The notes beneath the pieces are model-generated. The model was given only the letters and a program-made list of their open reading frames with translations, had not been told where the DNA came from and made no database searches. A DNA stretch of 51,322 nt from Novosphingobium sediminis (lineage in GTDB: Bacteria; Pseudomonadota; Alphaproteobacteria; Sphingomonadales; Sphingomonadaceae), in assembly GCF_007991615.1 (NCBI RefSeq), contig NZ_BJYR01000029.1, forward strand, positions 1 through 51,322. The letters run 5' to 3'. Positions 12,445-20,036 of this stretch are shown here, piece after piece. Positions within the stretch are counted from its first letter, which is position 1. Each line of letters begins with the position of its first letter. Position numbers and translations under genes: made by a program.

Positions 12445-13670
12445 TCAGGCAGCCTGCTGCGCGTCCCAGTTTCGCCGCGGCGCGCGGCTGACGCGGGCCG
12501 GGAGCGGCTCGCCTTCCTTCCACAGCAGGTGCGCGACGCCTTGCCCGGCGAGCAGCGCTTCCAGCGGCTCTGCCACCTCGTCGTCGCGGTCGTGGATGTG
12601 GATGGCGCTTGCTTCCTCGCCGGTGTCCTTGAGCACCAGGCTGGCGATCGGCGTGTCGAGGTCGAGATTGACGCGCAGGCCCTTCATGAACCGCCGTTTC
12701 TCCGCGACTGCTTTGCCGACGAGATAGCGTTCATCGCTGGTCTCATAGGGCAGCCATTCCGCCGTCACCGGCATCAGCGCGACCTCGATGAGATCGAACG
12801 TGCCCTCGCGCCGCCGCGCGAACGAACCGCCGAGAATCAGGTGCCCGCTCTTGCCGTTCGGGCCATCCTGCGCCTGCCATAATGCGAGCTCGCCCGCGAA
12901 CCGCTTGTGGAAGCGCCGCGCCATGTCCTGGTCCATCACGAACGGCATGTCGCCGACATGGCGCAGGACGATCCTTTCGGCGCCGTGCGCGGCCACGATC
13001 TCCTTGATCTCGCCCACGACCACCATCATTTCGTCGCGTGAGGCATAGACCCGGGCGAGGGCCGCGCGGCGGCGGGCCCGGATTTCCTCCTTCTCCTCTT
13101 GCCTAAAGCTCTCGGGTACGAACAGCACGTGGGACAGGGCTTCCTGCTTGGCCCGGCAGCTGGCTGCCGCCTCGAGCAGCGCGCGGCGCACCACGAACCA
13201 GGTTCGTTTGCCCGCCATCTTCGGATGCCAATGCGTCAGCTCGGCCCGGTCCCAGAGGACGTGCAGCAGCCCGCGCATCGAGAGCTTCTGACCCGACGAT
13301 TTTACCGTCGGCTTGTCGTTGGTGAGCGCCGCGGGCGCGAGCCGGGCCGCCCCGCGCGAGAGGGGGAAGCCGAGCTTCAGGCTGGTCTCGCCGCTCGTCT
13401 CATCGTCCAGAACGGCGCTCCCGCGCACCTGGCCCATGCCGGTGAGGTAATCGGGCGCCTCGTAGTGATCGCAGGCGGTCGCATGGCGCGCGCCCGAGCC
13501 CGGCCAGCGCGCGAGCACGTAGCCGGTCTGCCGGTGCGAGATGTAGAGGGGGAGCCCTTACGGCATTCGCAATGGACCGGGACTTTGCGCTCGTAGGCTT
13601 CGCGCAAGACGGGCTGAAGTTCATCGCCTTCGGCCACGCTGCGGCCGAGCACACGGTATCGCTGGATCAT
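12445..13670 (-). pseudogene. DUF1173 family protein, frameshifted near the N-terminus
   Basis: The gene begins at ATG 13670 (MIQRYRVLGRSVAEGDELQP) and reads to HCECRKG, the cysteine motif of DUF1173, then leaves the family at about 13553-13560. Adding one base after AAGGG restores LPLYISHRQTGYVLARWPGS and runs on in the long downstream frame (GARHATACDHYEAPDYLTGM through to the stop at 12445). Together they give a full protein of about 408 residues with the expected Cys and His pairs near the N-terminus. The open frame from 13518 alone lacks the first 50 residues. DUF1173 is a plasmid-borne family of unknown function. Either a sequencing slip beside short G/C runs or a true -1 mutation. Confidence 0.8.
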
Positions 13671-13870
13671 TGGGGTCTGCTCCAATTTCTCGCGATCGAC
13701 GCTGCCCGTTCGACCTCTCGCGCATCTCCTTCAGGTTTTCGCGGCCCCGGGTGGGCGCGCTGGGGTCAGTCTATGATAGCCGTGAGATCGCGGCAAGCTC
13801 GCCGGGGACGCGCCTCGCACCGGCGGCTGCGCAACCGTGGAGGCCGTCCGCGGCTTGCTGGTGCGGGCGC

Positions 13871-14584
13871 ATGACTGGCGCTACCGGTCCCTGGATGGAC
13901 GACCTTTTCGCCTCGCAGCCCATTACCGGCGCCGTGCTGACTCGCAGCGACATCAAGCGCCTGATCGGCGCGGCGCCGCGCACGCTCATCGACTGCGACC
14001 TCCAGGAAGCGGACCTTTCCTGCCTCGATCTCACCCGCTGGCGCTTCGAACGCTGCAACCTGCGGCGCAGCGACCTGTCGGGGGCAAAGCTCGAAGGCAC
14101 GGTCTGGCAGTCCTGCCGGGGACCGTTCGCCAACTTCGCCGGTGCTAACCTCAGCGAAGCCGAGTTCATCGGCGGCGACTGGAACAATTGCGTGATGCGC
14201 CGCGCGGGCCTGACCGCGACGCGTTTCGTGGGATCGAAGCTCACTGGCGCCGACTTCACCGAAGCACGCGCCATGCACATCCATTTCGAGGAAGTGCTGC
14301 TGGTCTCTGCCAAGCTGCCCGGGTTCTCGTTCCGCAAGGAGACCCTGCGCCGGGTCGATATGTCGGGTGCAGACCTGCGCAAGGGCGATTTCCGCATGAC
14401 GGTGTTCGAGGCCTGCTCGCTGCGCGAGGCGCTGGTCGCCGGGTCGCGCTTCGAAGGCTCGGACCTGCGCGGCGCCGATCTTGGCGGGCTTCGCCTGGTC
14501 GATGGTGGGCTGTTTCGCGGAGCGACGATCTCGCGCGAGCAGGCCGGGCAATTGCTGGGCGAACTCGGGCTCAACGTCCGTTAG
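13871..14584 (+). CDS. Pentapeptide-repeat protein
   Basis: Encodes 237 residues from ATG 13871 (ATG 13895, giving MDDLFASQPITG, is also possible; the frame opens at 13670 but its first 67 residues are low-complexity). From residue 45 it is a run of A(D/N)LxX pentapeptides: CDLQEADLSCLDLTRWRFE, CNLRRSDLSGAKLEG, ANLSEAEFIGG and others, ending SDLRGADLGGLRL. Such repeats fold as a right-handed quadrilateral beta helix; relatives such as Qnr and McbG mimic DNA and protect gyrase. Whether this one does so is not shown. The conserved tail SREQAGQLLGELGLNVR is outside the helix. Divergent from DUF1173. Confidence 0.82.
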   Translation: MTGATGPWMDDLFASQPITGAVLTRSDIKRLIGAAPRTLIDCDLQEADLSCLDLTRWRFERCNLRRSDLSGAKLEGTVWQSCRGPFANFAGANLSEAEFIGGDWNNCVMRRAGLTATRFVGSKLTGADFTEARAMHIHFEEVLLVSAKLPGFSFRKETLRRVDMSGADLRKGDFRMTVFEACSLREALVAGSRFEGSDLRGADLGGLRLVDGGLFRGATISREQAGQLLGELGLNVR

Positions 14585-14602
14585 GGGCGGGGACCGCCCG
14601 CC

Positions 14603-14791
14603 TCAGCGTGCGCCGCCCTCTTCCAGTTCCAGGTGTTCGCTTATGCCCTCGGCCAGGCCGAGGCACAGAGCCGCTTCCTCGCGGGTGAGGGTGATCTCTT
14701 CCGCACCGTACACGGCAAGCTTCGTGCGCAGGACCTGCGTCATCGCGCGCGCGACTTGCAGGGCGCTGGGCATCTGCTGTGGATCAGCCAT
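14603..14791 (-). CDS. Small conserved protein
   Basis: Encodes 62 residues, MADPQQMPSALQVARAMTQV then an amphipathic helix and the acidic tail LELEEGGAR. AAGGGAAGG upstream is a fair ribosome site. It is all helical and acidic, with EEITLTREEAALCLGLAEGI in the middle. No family recognised. It converges on the pentapeptide-repeat gene with an 18-nt gap. Confidence 0.6.
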   Translation of the reverse strand: MADPQQMPSALQVARAMTQVLRTKLAVYGAEEITLTREEAALCLGLAEGISEHLELEEGGAR

Positions 14792-15102
14792 GGGCCGGGA
14801 TCCTTCCCTTCGGGTGGCTCTGCCTGCGGCAGCGGGGCCGGACAGGTTGAGCTGGGGGGCGAGCATACCGATTTTGGCGGGATTTGGCGAGGTGGTAAAG
14901 GGGAGGGGCACCCCGGCGCCCGCGCCCCGCGCGGGCTGGGGGCAACCCGCTCTACTCGCTAAGGCGCACGTCGGCGCTGTCGCACCGCCGCCCACCCAAG
15001 CTCGCCGGCATGGATGCCGGCCCTGCGGGTGACGATCGGGGCCAGTGGGGGAGTCGGCAAGGCTGGTTGGCGCGGGCGGGCGAGGGCGCTAGGCTCCGGT
15101 CC

Positions 15103-15447
15103 ATGCCGATTATTCTTGCCGCCGCCGCCCTTTGCCTCGCACCTTCTGTCCACGACGGCGACACGATCCGCTGCGGCCGCGAGCGGGTCCGCATCGCCAA
15201 TATCGATGCACCCGAGCTTCCCGACAGCCCCAAGTGTCAGGACCGAAGGCGCTCTTACGCCTGGTGCGACTTTGCAGCGGGTGAAGCCTCGCGGGTCGAA
15301 CTCGCGCGGCTGCTGTCGCGCGGACGGGTCATGATCACGCGGCTCGGCACCGACCCTTATGGGCGGACGCTCGCCACGGTCACGGTGAACGGCGTGGACG
15401 CCGGCGACTATCTGGTCGCGCAAGGCCTCGCGAGGCCCTGGCGCTGA
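15103..15447 (+). CDS. Thermonuclease (staphylococcal nuclease-like) family protein
   Basis: Encodes 114 residues from ATG 15103. Residues 1-13 (MPIILAAAALCLA) form a short signal peptide. The SNase core follows: HDGDTIR (17-23, metal ligands), RIANIDAPE (Arg30 and Glu38 as catalytic pair), and GTDPYGRTLATV with Arg88; then YLVAQGLARPW, the common family ending. It is predicted to be exported and to cut single- or double-stranded nucleic acid in a calcium-dependent way. At 114 residues it is a minimal member of the family. The spacing from neighbours suggests its own transcription unit. Confidence 0.88.
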   Translation: MPIILAAAALCLAPSVHDGDTIRCGRERVRIANIDAPELPDSPKCQDRRRSYAWCDFAAGEASRVELARLLSRGRVMITRLGTDPYGRTLATVTVNGVDAGDYLVAQGLARPWR

Positions 15448-15928
15448 TGGTCCCTATCGAAGGTGGCGAGCTTTGCTCGCCTGCGGACGCCTCCTTTTGC
15501 GACAGACCGGGGGGCCTAGCCGTAGCCGAAACGCTGAACGGGGAGGGCCGGAGGGCGGCCCTTCTGTGACCCGACGCGTCTTTGACCGGCATGGAGTCGG
15601 TGGCGAGGAAGGCAATGCCCGCTGCCGCGGGCGCTGGCGGGTGGGAGCAGGTTCCGGCGAAATGGCCGAGGCTGACGGGTCTTGCCTTTGCGGGCATCCG
15701 CTGGGCCTGACCTGACGAAACCGCCCTTCGTTTGCCGATGAACCCTGCAGGGCCAGTCCCTGGCCGCAACCCAGAAGCAGCGGACCGTGAAGCCCTTTGG
15801 GCTTGCCGCACCACTCCTCGCTTTTGGGTTCCCCTCACATGCGTTCGGTGCGGGCCCGGGCCTTTGGCCCTGCCTGTGGTGTTCATCGGCGGGCGGTTCC
15901 GCCGAGTTCAAGCCACGGAGAATACCCC
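15448..15928 (+). other. Gene-free spacer between nuclease and SSB
   Basis: No convincing gene in these 481 nt. There are several short hairpins: AGGGCCG/CGGCCCT (15544-15562), AAGCCC/GGGCTT (about 15790-15804) and GGGCC/GGCCC (about 15858-15870). The last two lie in the SSB leader and could fold in its mRNA. Open frames here have no ribosome site and no domain. Confidence 0.5.
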
Positions 15929-16264
15929 ATGAAGAACCTCGTCATCCTGATCGGCCGCATCGCTGCTGCTCCCGAAACCCGCCACGCCGGCGAGACCGCG
16001 ATCACCTCTTTCACCCTCGTCACCGACCGCCCCAAGCTGGTCGACGGCAAGACGGTCAAGAACGAGGCCGGCTATACCGAAACCCTCGCCGAATTCCACC
16101 GCGTCACCGCTTTCAACGGCCTCGGCACCTCGGTCGCCAAGCACAAGAAGAAGGGCGACGTGGTCGAGGTGCAGGGCCGCCTCCACTACTCGAAGTGGAC
16201 CGACCGCGAGGGCGTCGAACGCTACGCGGTCGAGATCGTGGCCGAGGAAGTCCTCTTCCTCTAA
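15929..16264 (+). CDS. ssb: Single-stranded DNA-binding protein
   Basis: Encodes 111 residues from ATG 15929 (CACGGAGAA upstream). The OB-fold signature is clear: MKNLVILIGRIAAAPETRHA, ITSFTLVTDR, TEFHRV-like segment AEFHRVTAFN, KKKGDVVEVQGRLHYSKWTD and YAVEIVAEEVLFL. It is shorter than chromosomal SSB (about 170 residues) and lacks the acidic C-terminal tip that recruits partner proteins, as in several plasmid SSBs. It would coat the transferred strand after entry. A strong hairpin follows the stop. Confidence 0.92.
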   Translation: MKNLVILIGRIAAAPETRHAGETAITSFTLVTDRPKLVDGKTVKNEAGYTETLAEFHRVTAFNGLGTSVAKHKKKGDVVEVQGRLHYSKWTDREGVERYAVEIVAEEVLFL

Positions 16265-16274
16265 ACCCGAGCCC

Positions 16275-16297
16275 GGGAGGCGGCAGCGCCGCCTCCC
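16275..16297 (+). terminator. Perfect 10-bp stem after ssb
   Basis: GGGAGGCGGC (16275-16284) and GCCGCCTCCC (16288-16297) pair perfectly around loop AGC, 10 nt after the ssb stop. No T-run follows, so termination may be partial or need Rho. The AGC-loop form recurs at 250-270 and 7867-7885. Confidence 0.55.
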
Positions 16298-16765
16298 ATA
16301 GGGCCAAGGCCAGCCCCCCATCACTCATGTAGACGCTGCGACGGGCGAAACACCGATTGCGAAAAAGACAACGCGCCGCGTTTATTTCGCACTTGCAGCA
16401 TCAGGATCCTTCACCCATATCAGCAGTGCCTTTCAGGCATCCTCTCCCAAAACTTTCCAAGGGGCCGGCGCAAGCTGGCCCTATTTTTTGCCTGCCGGAT
16501 CGGCGGCTTGCGCCCCGTCCGGCATGGCATTTGTGACACTTTGCCCTCGGGCGGAGTGTCATGTTGCATGGCGCGCGTGACAAGCGCTGAGGGCGGCCCG
16601 TCGATGTTGCCAGCCTGGGTCCCAGATCGGCCGAGAGACAAGGTTTGACGCGACTAGCCGTGCAAGTCCGGCGGCGCCGCTGGGCGAAGTGTCACGGGCG
16701 ACAAACGACAGCGCAAGGCACAAAGGGGATTCACAGGATTCACCTTTTGTGCTCAATACTGATCG
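16298..16765 (+). promoter_or_regulatory. Upstream region with three copies of a 14-bp motif
   Basis: No gene is seen in this 468-nt stretch. It holds GTGACACTTTGCCC (16533-16546), its inverted partner GGGCGGAGTGTCAT (16549-16562), and a further copy GGGCGAAGTGTCAC (16682-16695). The first two form a long palindrome with a 2-bp centre. These look like operator or iteron-like sites for a dimeric DNA-binding protein, perhaps the product of the next gene (start 16766). A possible -35 TTGACG lies near 16645. Confidence 0.55.
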
Positions 16766-17323
16766 ATGGAACGAGCCCAAGAAATCACTGGCGTCGGTGG
16801 GATCTACGCGGTCCTGGTCGAAGCCTCGAACCGCCCGCGCTACGCCTTCCTCGTCCTCCAGTTGGTCGCTGAAATCGCCGACGGGCGAGGGCAGGCTGGC
16901 CCCTTTGTGGCGCAAGGCGGCGTGCCGGTACTCCTGCGCGACTGGCTCTGCTCCCAGCTTCTGCCGATGAGCGCGCAGCCCGCACGTCGCGCTGCGCTGC
17001 GCGCGCGCGTTGCCGCGGGTCTGAAGGATGAGCTCACCGGCGATGCGATGCGCGATGCGGCGCGCATTGACGCGGCGGTGGAAGAGCAGGTCCAGGCGGT
17101 CGGCCGCGCCAATGTCAGCCGCGCGATTTCCGATCTGGTCCGCGCCGGCCTGATGACCCGGCACTATGCGGGCTACGCCACCAACCACAAGAACCGCGGC
17201 GGCGGGCGCCATGCGGTCTATGTGGTCAAGCCGGGCGTCCTTGCCCTGCTGCGCAAACCTGCGCCGCTGCGGCGTCAGGGCCCGGGCGCTGCCAATCCCC
17301 AGGGCGAACTCTTCGCGGCCTGA
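16766..17323 (+). CDS. Winged-helix-like plasmid protein of unknown function
   Basis: Encodes 185 residues starting MERAQEITGVGGIYAVLVEA. Residues 100-155 (VEEQVQAVGRANVSRAISDL, VRAGLMTRHYAGYATN, HAVYVVKPG) read like a winged helix: a helix pair, then a beta wing. It lacks a known replication-initiator signature but sits between ssb and mucR, behind three copies of a 14-bp motif that it could bind. Candidate roles are an autoregulated transcription factor or a plasmid control protein; neither is shown. The 16559-17338 frame on the other strand is a GC-rich shadow. Confidence 0.7.
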   Translation: MERAQEITGVGGIYAVLVEASNRPRYAFLVLQLVAEIADGRGQAGPFVAQGGVPVLLRDWLCSQLLPMSAQPARRAALRARVAAGLKDELTGDAMRDAARIDAAVEEQVQAVGRANVSRAISDLVRAGLMTRHYAGYATNHKNRGGGRHAVYVVKPGVLALLRKPAPLRRQGPGAANPQGELFAA

Positions 17324-17441
17324 ACCCCTGAACTTCAAGCATCAAGCTACGCCTACCACGCTGCGGCGATGCTCCTATGGTGTCTTGGCGACCGATCGCC
17401 TAGGACACCCCCGACCGAGGATTGAAAAGGGTCTCGCCCGC

Positions 17442-17957
17442 ATGGAAAACGAAGCACTGCTGGATCATGCCGCCGATATCGTTTCTGCCCATGTCAGCAA
17501 CAATGCGGTGGCAGCCGCGGACCTGCCGGGCCTGATCCAGGCGGTCTACGCTTCGCTTGCCGCGCTTGGACGGGCGCCGGAACCGGCTGTGGAAGAGCTG
17601 AAGCCTGCCGTCTCGGTGCGTTCGTCGGTCAAGCCCGACGCCGTCACCTGTCTCGAATGCGGCGAGAAGATGAAGATGCTCAAGCGCCACCTCGGCACCG
17701 AGCACGGCATGACCCCGGCCGAGTACCGCACGCGCTGGAGCTTGCCCGCCGACTATCCAATGGTCGCGCCCGACTATGCCGCCAAGCGCAAGGATCTTGC
17801 TGTCAGGATCGGCCTCGGCCGCAAGCCTGGCCAGAGCCCGAAGTCTGAGACCAACGCAGCGCCCGAAGCTGCACCCAAGGCGCAGCCCAAGGCCGCTGCG
17901 ACCCCGGCAAAACGCAAGAAGCTCGGCGTTGCCTTCGGCTCGGCAGACGCCAGCTGA
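17442..17957 (+). CDS. MucR/Ros family zinc-finger transcriptional regulator
   Basis: Encodes 171 residues from ATG 17442. The N-terminal helix MENEALLDHAADIVSAHVSN and LPGLIQAVYASLAALG form the usual MucR oligomerisation part. The zinc finger is at about 68-95: CLECGEKMKMLKRHLGTEHG, giving the C-x2-C...H-x4-H pattern of Ros/MucR proteins, followed by MTPAEYRTRWSLPADYPMVA and the basic segment YAAKRKDLAVRIGLGR. A low-complexity Ala/Pro/Lys tail ends the protein. MucR proteins bind AT-rich sites and silence genes; an AT-rich patch lies just downstream (about 17980-18010). It may control plasmid genes or host loci. Confidence 0.9.
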   Translation: MENEALLDHAADIVSAHVSNNAVAAADLPGLIQAVYASLAALGRAPEPAVEELKPAVSVRSSVKPDAVTCLECGEKMKMLKRHLGTEHGMTPAEYRTRWSLPADYPMVAPDYAAKRKDLAVRIGLGRKPGQSPKSETNAAPEAAPKAQPKAAATPAKRKKLGVAFGSADAS

Positions 17958-18051
17958 ACCGCTAATTTCCGCCAAGTACTTGATTTCATTTAACATAATT
18001 AATCTTATCAATCTGGAACAAGTAGGGAACAACGACCGAGCGGGCCCCACC

Positions 18052-18171
18052 GGTTTATCCCACATTTTCGCCTCTTGCCGGGTTGTGGGATAAACCCAAC
18101 CATGCGCGCTGCCTCGCCGGGCGACAAGATTTTACCCTGCATTTTGGCAGTTTGGCCTTTTTGCAGGGTAA
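18052..18171 (+). promoter_or_regulatory. Two inverted repeats upstream of AbiEi-like antitoxin gene
   Basis: GGTTTATCCCAC (18052-18063) pairs with GTGGGATAAACC (18085-18096), spacer 21 bp. TTACCCTGCA (18132-18141) pairs with TGCAGGGTAA (18162-18171), spacer 20 bp. Both are perfect and their centres are about 78 bp apart. They lie 120-240 bp before the antitoxin start. AbiEi antitoxins are known to repress their own operon by binding two inverted repeats, so these are candidate operators. No gene is seen in 17958-18289; AT-rich DNA at 17980-18010 may hold a promoter. Confidence 0.55.
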
Positions 18172-18289
18172 CGTTCCTGGTCCCGCGCGCATTTGGCACG
18201 AGCCCGCGAAAGCGACCTCTACGGATTGCTTGAAATCTTTACCACTTGGGCCTATCTGGGTGCCGTAAACGTCGTATGTTGGTTGAACG

Positions 18290-18880
18290 ATGTCGAGCCT
18301 TGCGAACCAGATTCTGGACTCCATCCCGGAGAATGCGACCGTCGATCGCGGCGCGCTCGTGCTGGCGGCTGACTACGATTCGGTCGGACGCGCGCTGAAA
18401 CAGCTCGTCCAGACCGGCAAGCTGGTGCGCGTCGGTCGCGGCCGTTACCGCAAATCTGGTGGTCCGGCGACCTGTTCAGCTTCGTCGATTGCAGACCTCA
18501 TTGCCCAGCGGGTCCGGCGGTCCCGGCGCAACGTGTTCTTGCGTGCCGATTTCGACGAATTCGGCAGCTACGACGGTGTCGGACGCGCGCTGCGCCAGCA
18601 GGTCCAGGCCGGCCGCCTGGTCCAGATCGGTTATGGCCTCTATGCCAAGGCCGAGCCATCGCCGCTGACCGGCAAGCCCGCGCCCGTTGTCGGCATTCGC
18701 GCGTTGGCGAGCGAAGCGGTCAAGCGGCTCGGGAAGTCGGTCGAGCCCACGCGCTTTGATAAGGCCTATAACAGCGGCCGCTCGACCCAGGTTCCGACTG
18801 GCCGCACCTTGATGGTCAATGCCCGGATTCGCCGCCGCATCGGCTACAATGGCAATTATGTCGTTCTCCAACCCGCCTGA
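18290..18880 (+). CDS. AbiEi-like type IV antitoxin (DUF6088-type) with duplicated wing
   Basis: Encodes 196 residues. It carries two copies of a winged-helix element: residues about 20-55 (ADYDSVGRALKQLVQTGKLV then RVGRGRY) and about 85-120 (FDEFGSYDGVGRALRQQVQA then QIGYGLY). The C-terminal third (AVKRLGKSVEPTRFDKAYNS and MVNARIRRRIGYNGNYVVLQ) matches the second domain of AbiEi/DUF6088 antitoxins. Such antitoxins repress their operon and counter the nucleotidyltransferase toxin. The toxin gene overlaps its 3' end by 23 nt. The doubling of the DNA-binding element is unusual. Confidence 0.82.
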   Translation: MSSLANQILDSIPENATVDRGALVLAADYDSVGRALKQLVQTGKLVRVGRGRYRKSGGPATCSASSIADLIAQRVRRSRRNVFLRADFDEFGSYDGVGRALRQQVQAGRLVQIGYGLYAKAEPSPLTGKPAPVVGIRALASEAVKRLGKSVEPTRFDKAYNSGRSTQVPTGRTLMVNARIRRRIGYNGNYVVLQPA

Positions 18881-19801
18881 CAGCAGGACGCTGGGCCGGG
18901 TTGCGGGCACCCTCGCCGTCGACGAAGCCTTCGTCGAAAAGGACTGGTATGTTGTGCAGGCGATTCGGGCGCTGCTGACGCTCGACGACGCCGACTTCAC
19001 GCCTGTGTTTTCCGGAGGAACTTCGCTGCTCAAAGGCCACGGCCTGATCAAGCGCTTTTCCGAAGACATCGACTTCAGCTGAGCCTGTCGGCAGAATTCC
19101 TCGCCCTGTCGCACCATCAGCAGCGCCGGCGCCTTGGCGACTATCGCGACCGGCTGACGGCGCTGTGGTCCGAGCTGGGCTTCACGGATCTGGAAGTCCA
19201 GGCCCGCAGCGGCAATTCCTTCCTGCAGTTCGAAATGAGCTACCCGACCAAGCTCGGCGGACATGCGGCGCTGCGCCCGCACATCCTTGCCGAACTGTCT
19301 GCCAAGCCACCCGCCTTGCAGCCGGTCTCTCGATCGATTGCCTCGTTCGTCGCGCAGTTCCGTGCCGCGGAACCCGAGGTGCCTGCCATCCTCTGTGTTG
19401 ATCCGGTCGAGACCGCCGCGGACAAGCTGAGCGCCTTTGCCTGGCGCTCGATCGCGCGTGATCGCAGCCACCCCGACGACGATCCGACTATCGTGCGCCA
19501 TCTCCACGATCTTTCAGCGCTTGAGGCTGCCGCCACCGCCAGCGCCGAATTTCCGGCGCTGCTGCTAGAAGCCCTGCGCGCAGACACGATGCGCGGCCAG
19601 GGCGCGGTGCAAGACCTGCCGCCCCAAGAACGGCTCAAGACAATGATCGATCGCGTGAAGCGCGATCCAGAATATGCGGCCGAGTACCGGCAATTTGTCG
19701 AAAGCATGGCTTTCGCTGGGGCCGGCGACATCCCCGATTTCGAGAAGGCATTCGCGGCGCTCGAAAGGCTCTGCGCCATGCTTGCGCCCGAGACGGCCTA
19801 G
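18858..19801 (+). pseudogene. AbiEii-like nucleotidyltransferase toxin, frameshifted
   Basis: Starts at ATG 18858 (MSFSNPPDSRTLGRVAGTLA) and carries the toxin active-site pattern: FVEKDWYVVQAIRALL, then FSGGTSLLKGHGLI and KRFSEDIDFS, but meets TGA at 19080-19082. Inserting one base near 19079 gives SEDIDFSLSLSAEFLALS and opens the frame to 19801, restoring a protein of about 314 residues with the family's later region VDPVETAADKLSAFAWR. The lesion lies directly after the catalytic Asp pair, so the product as read would be a 74-residue fragment and inactive. Antitoxin is intact upstream. Either a sequence error or an inactivated toxin. Confidence 0.8.
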
Positions 19802-19856
19802 CACATTCCCCTGAGTAGCATGCTGGCGAGCGGCACTTCGCCTGAACAAGCTGCAA

Positions 19857-20036
19857 TCAGCTGTCCTCGCCGGCATTTGCCTTATCGAGCAGGTCCATGA
19901 AGGTCCGCGCCGCTTCGCGGTCGCCAGGGTCCTTGAACGCAACGTCAAGGTCCGGCGCGGAACCCAGCATGTAGAGCAGCGACCACATGGCGAACCTGCG
20001 TCCCTTGTCGGTCTCGAGCCCGAACTCGACCCGCAT
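19857..20036 (-). CDS. Small conserved protein following second AbiEii-like gene
   Basis: Encodes 59 residues from ATG 20036: MRVEFGLETDKGRRFAMWSL, then LYMLGSAPDLDVAFKDPGD and FMDLLDKANAGEDS. The sequence is coherent and its codon use is gene-like, unlike the overlapping last 30 residues of the toxin frame. It appears to be a separate small gene that has become fused against the cut 3' end of the toxin gene. No function known. Confidence 0.5.
   Translation of the reverse strand: MRVEFGLETDKGRRFAMWSLLYMLGSAPDLDVAFKDPGDREAARTFMDLLDKANAGEDS

Noticed and set aside
15473..15911. Open frames of 80-131 codons in the nuclease-ssb spacer
   Set aside because: No ribosome sites, low-complexity Gly/Arg/Pro translations on both strands, typical of noncoding GC-rich DNA.
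16559..17338. Minus-strand open frame of 259 codons opposite the winged-helix-like gene
   Set aside because: It covers the repeated 14-bp sites and has no domain or ribosome site; the plus-strand frame reads as a coherent protein.
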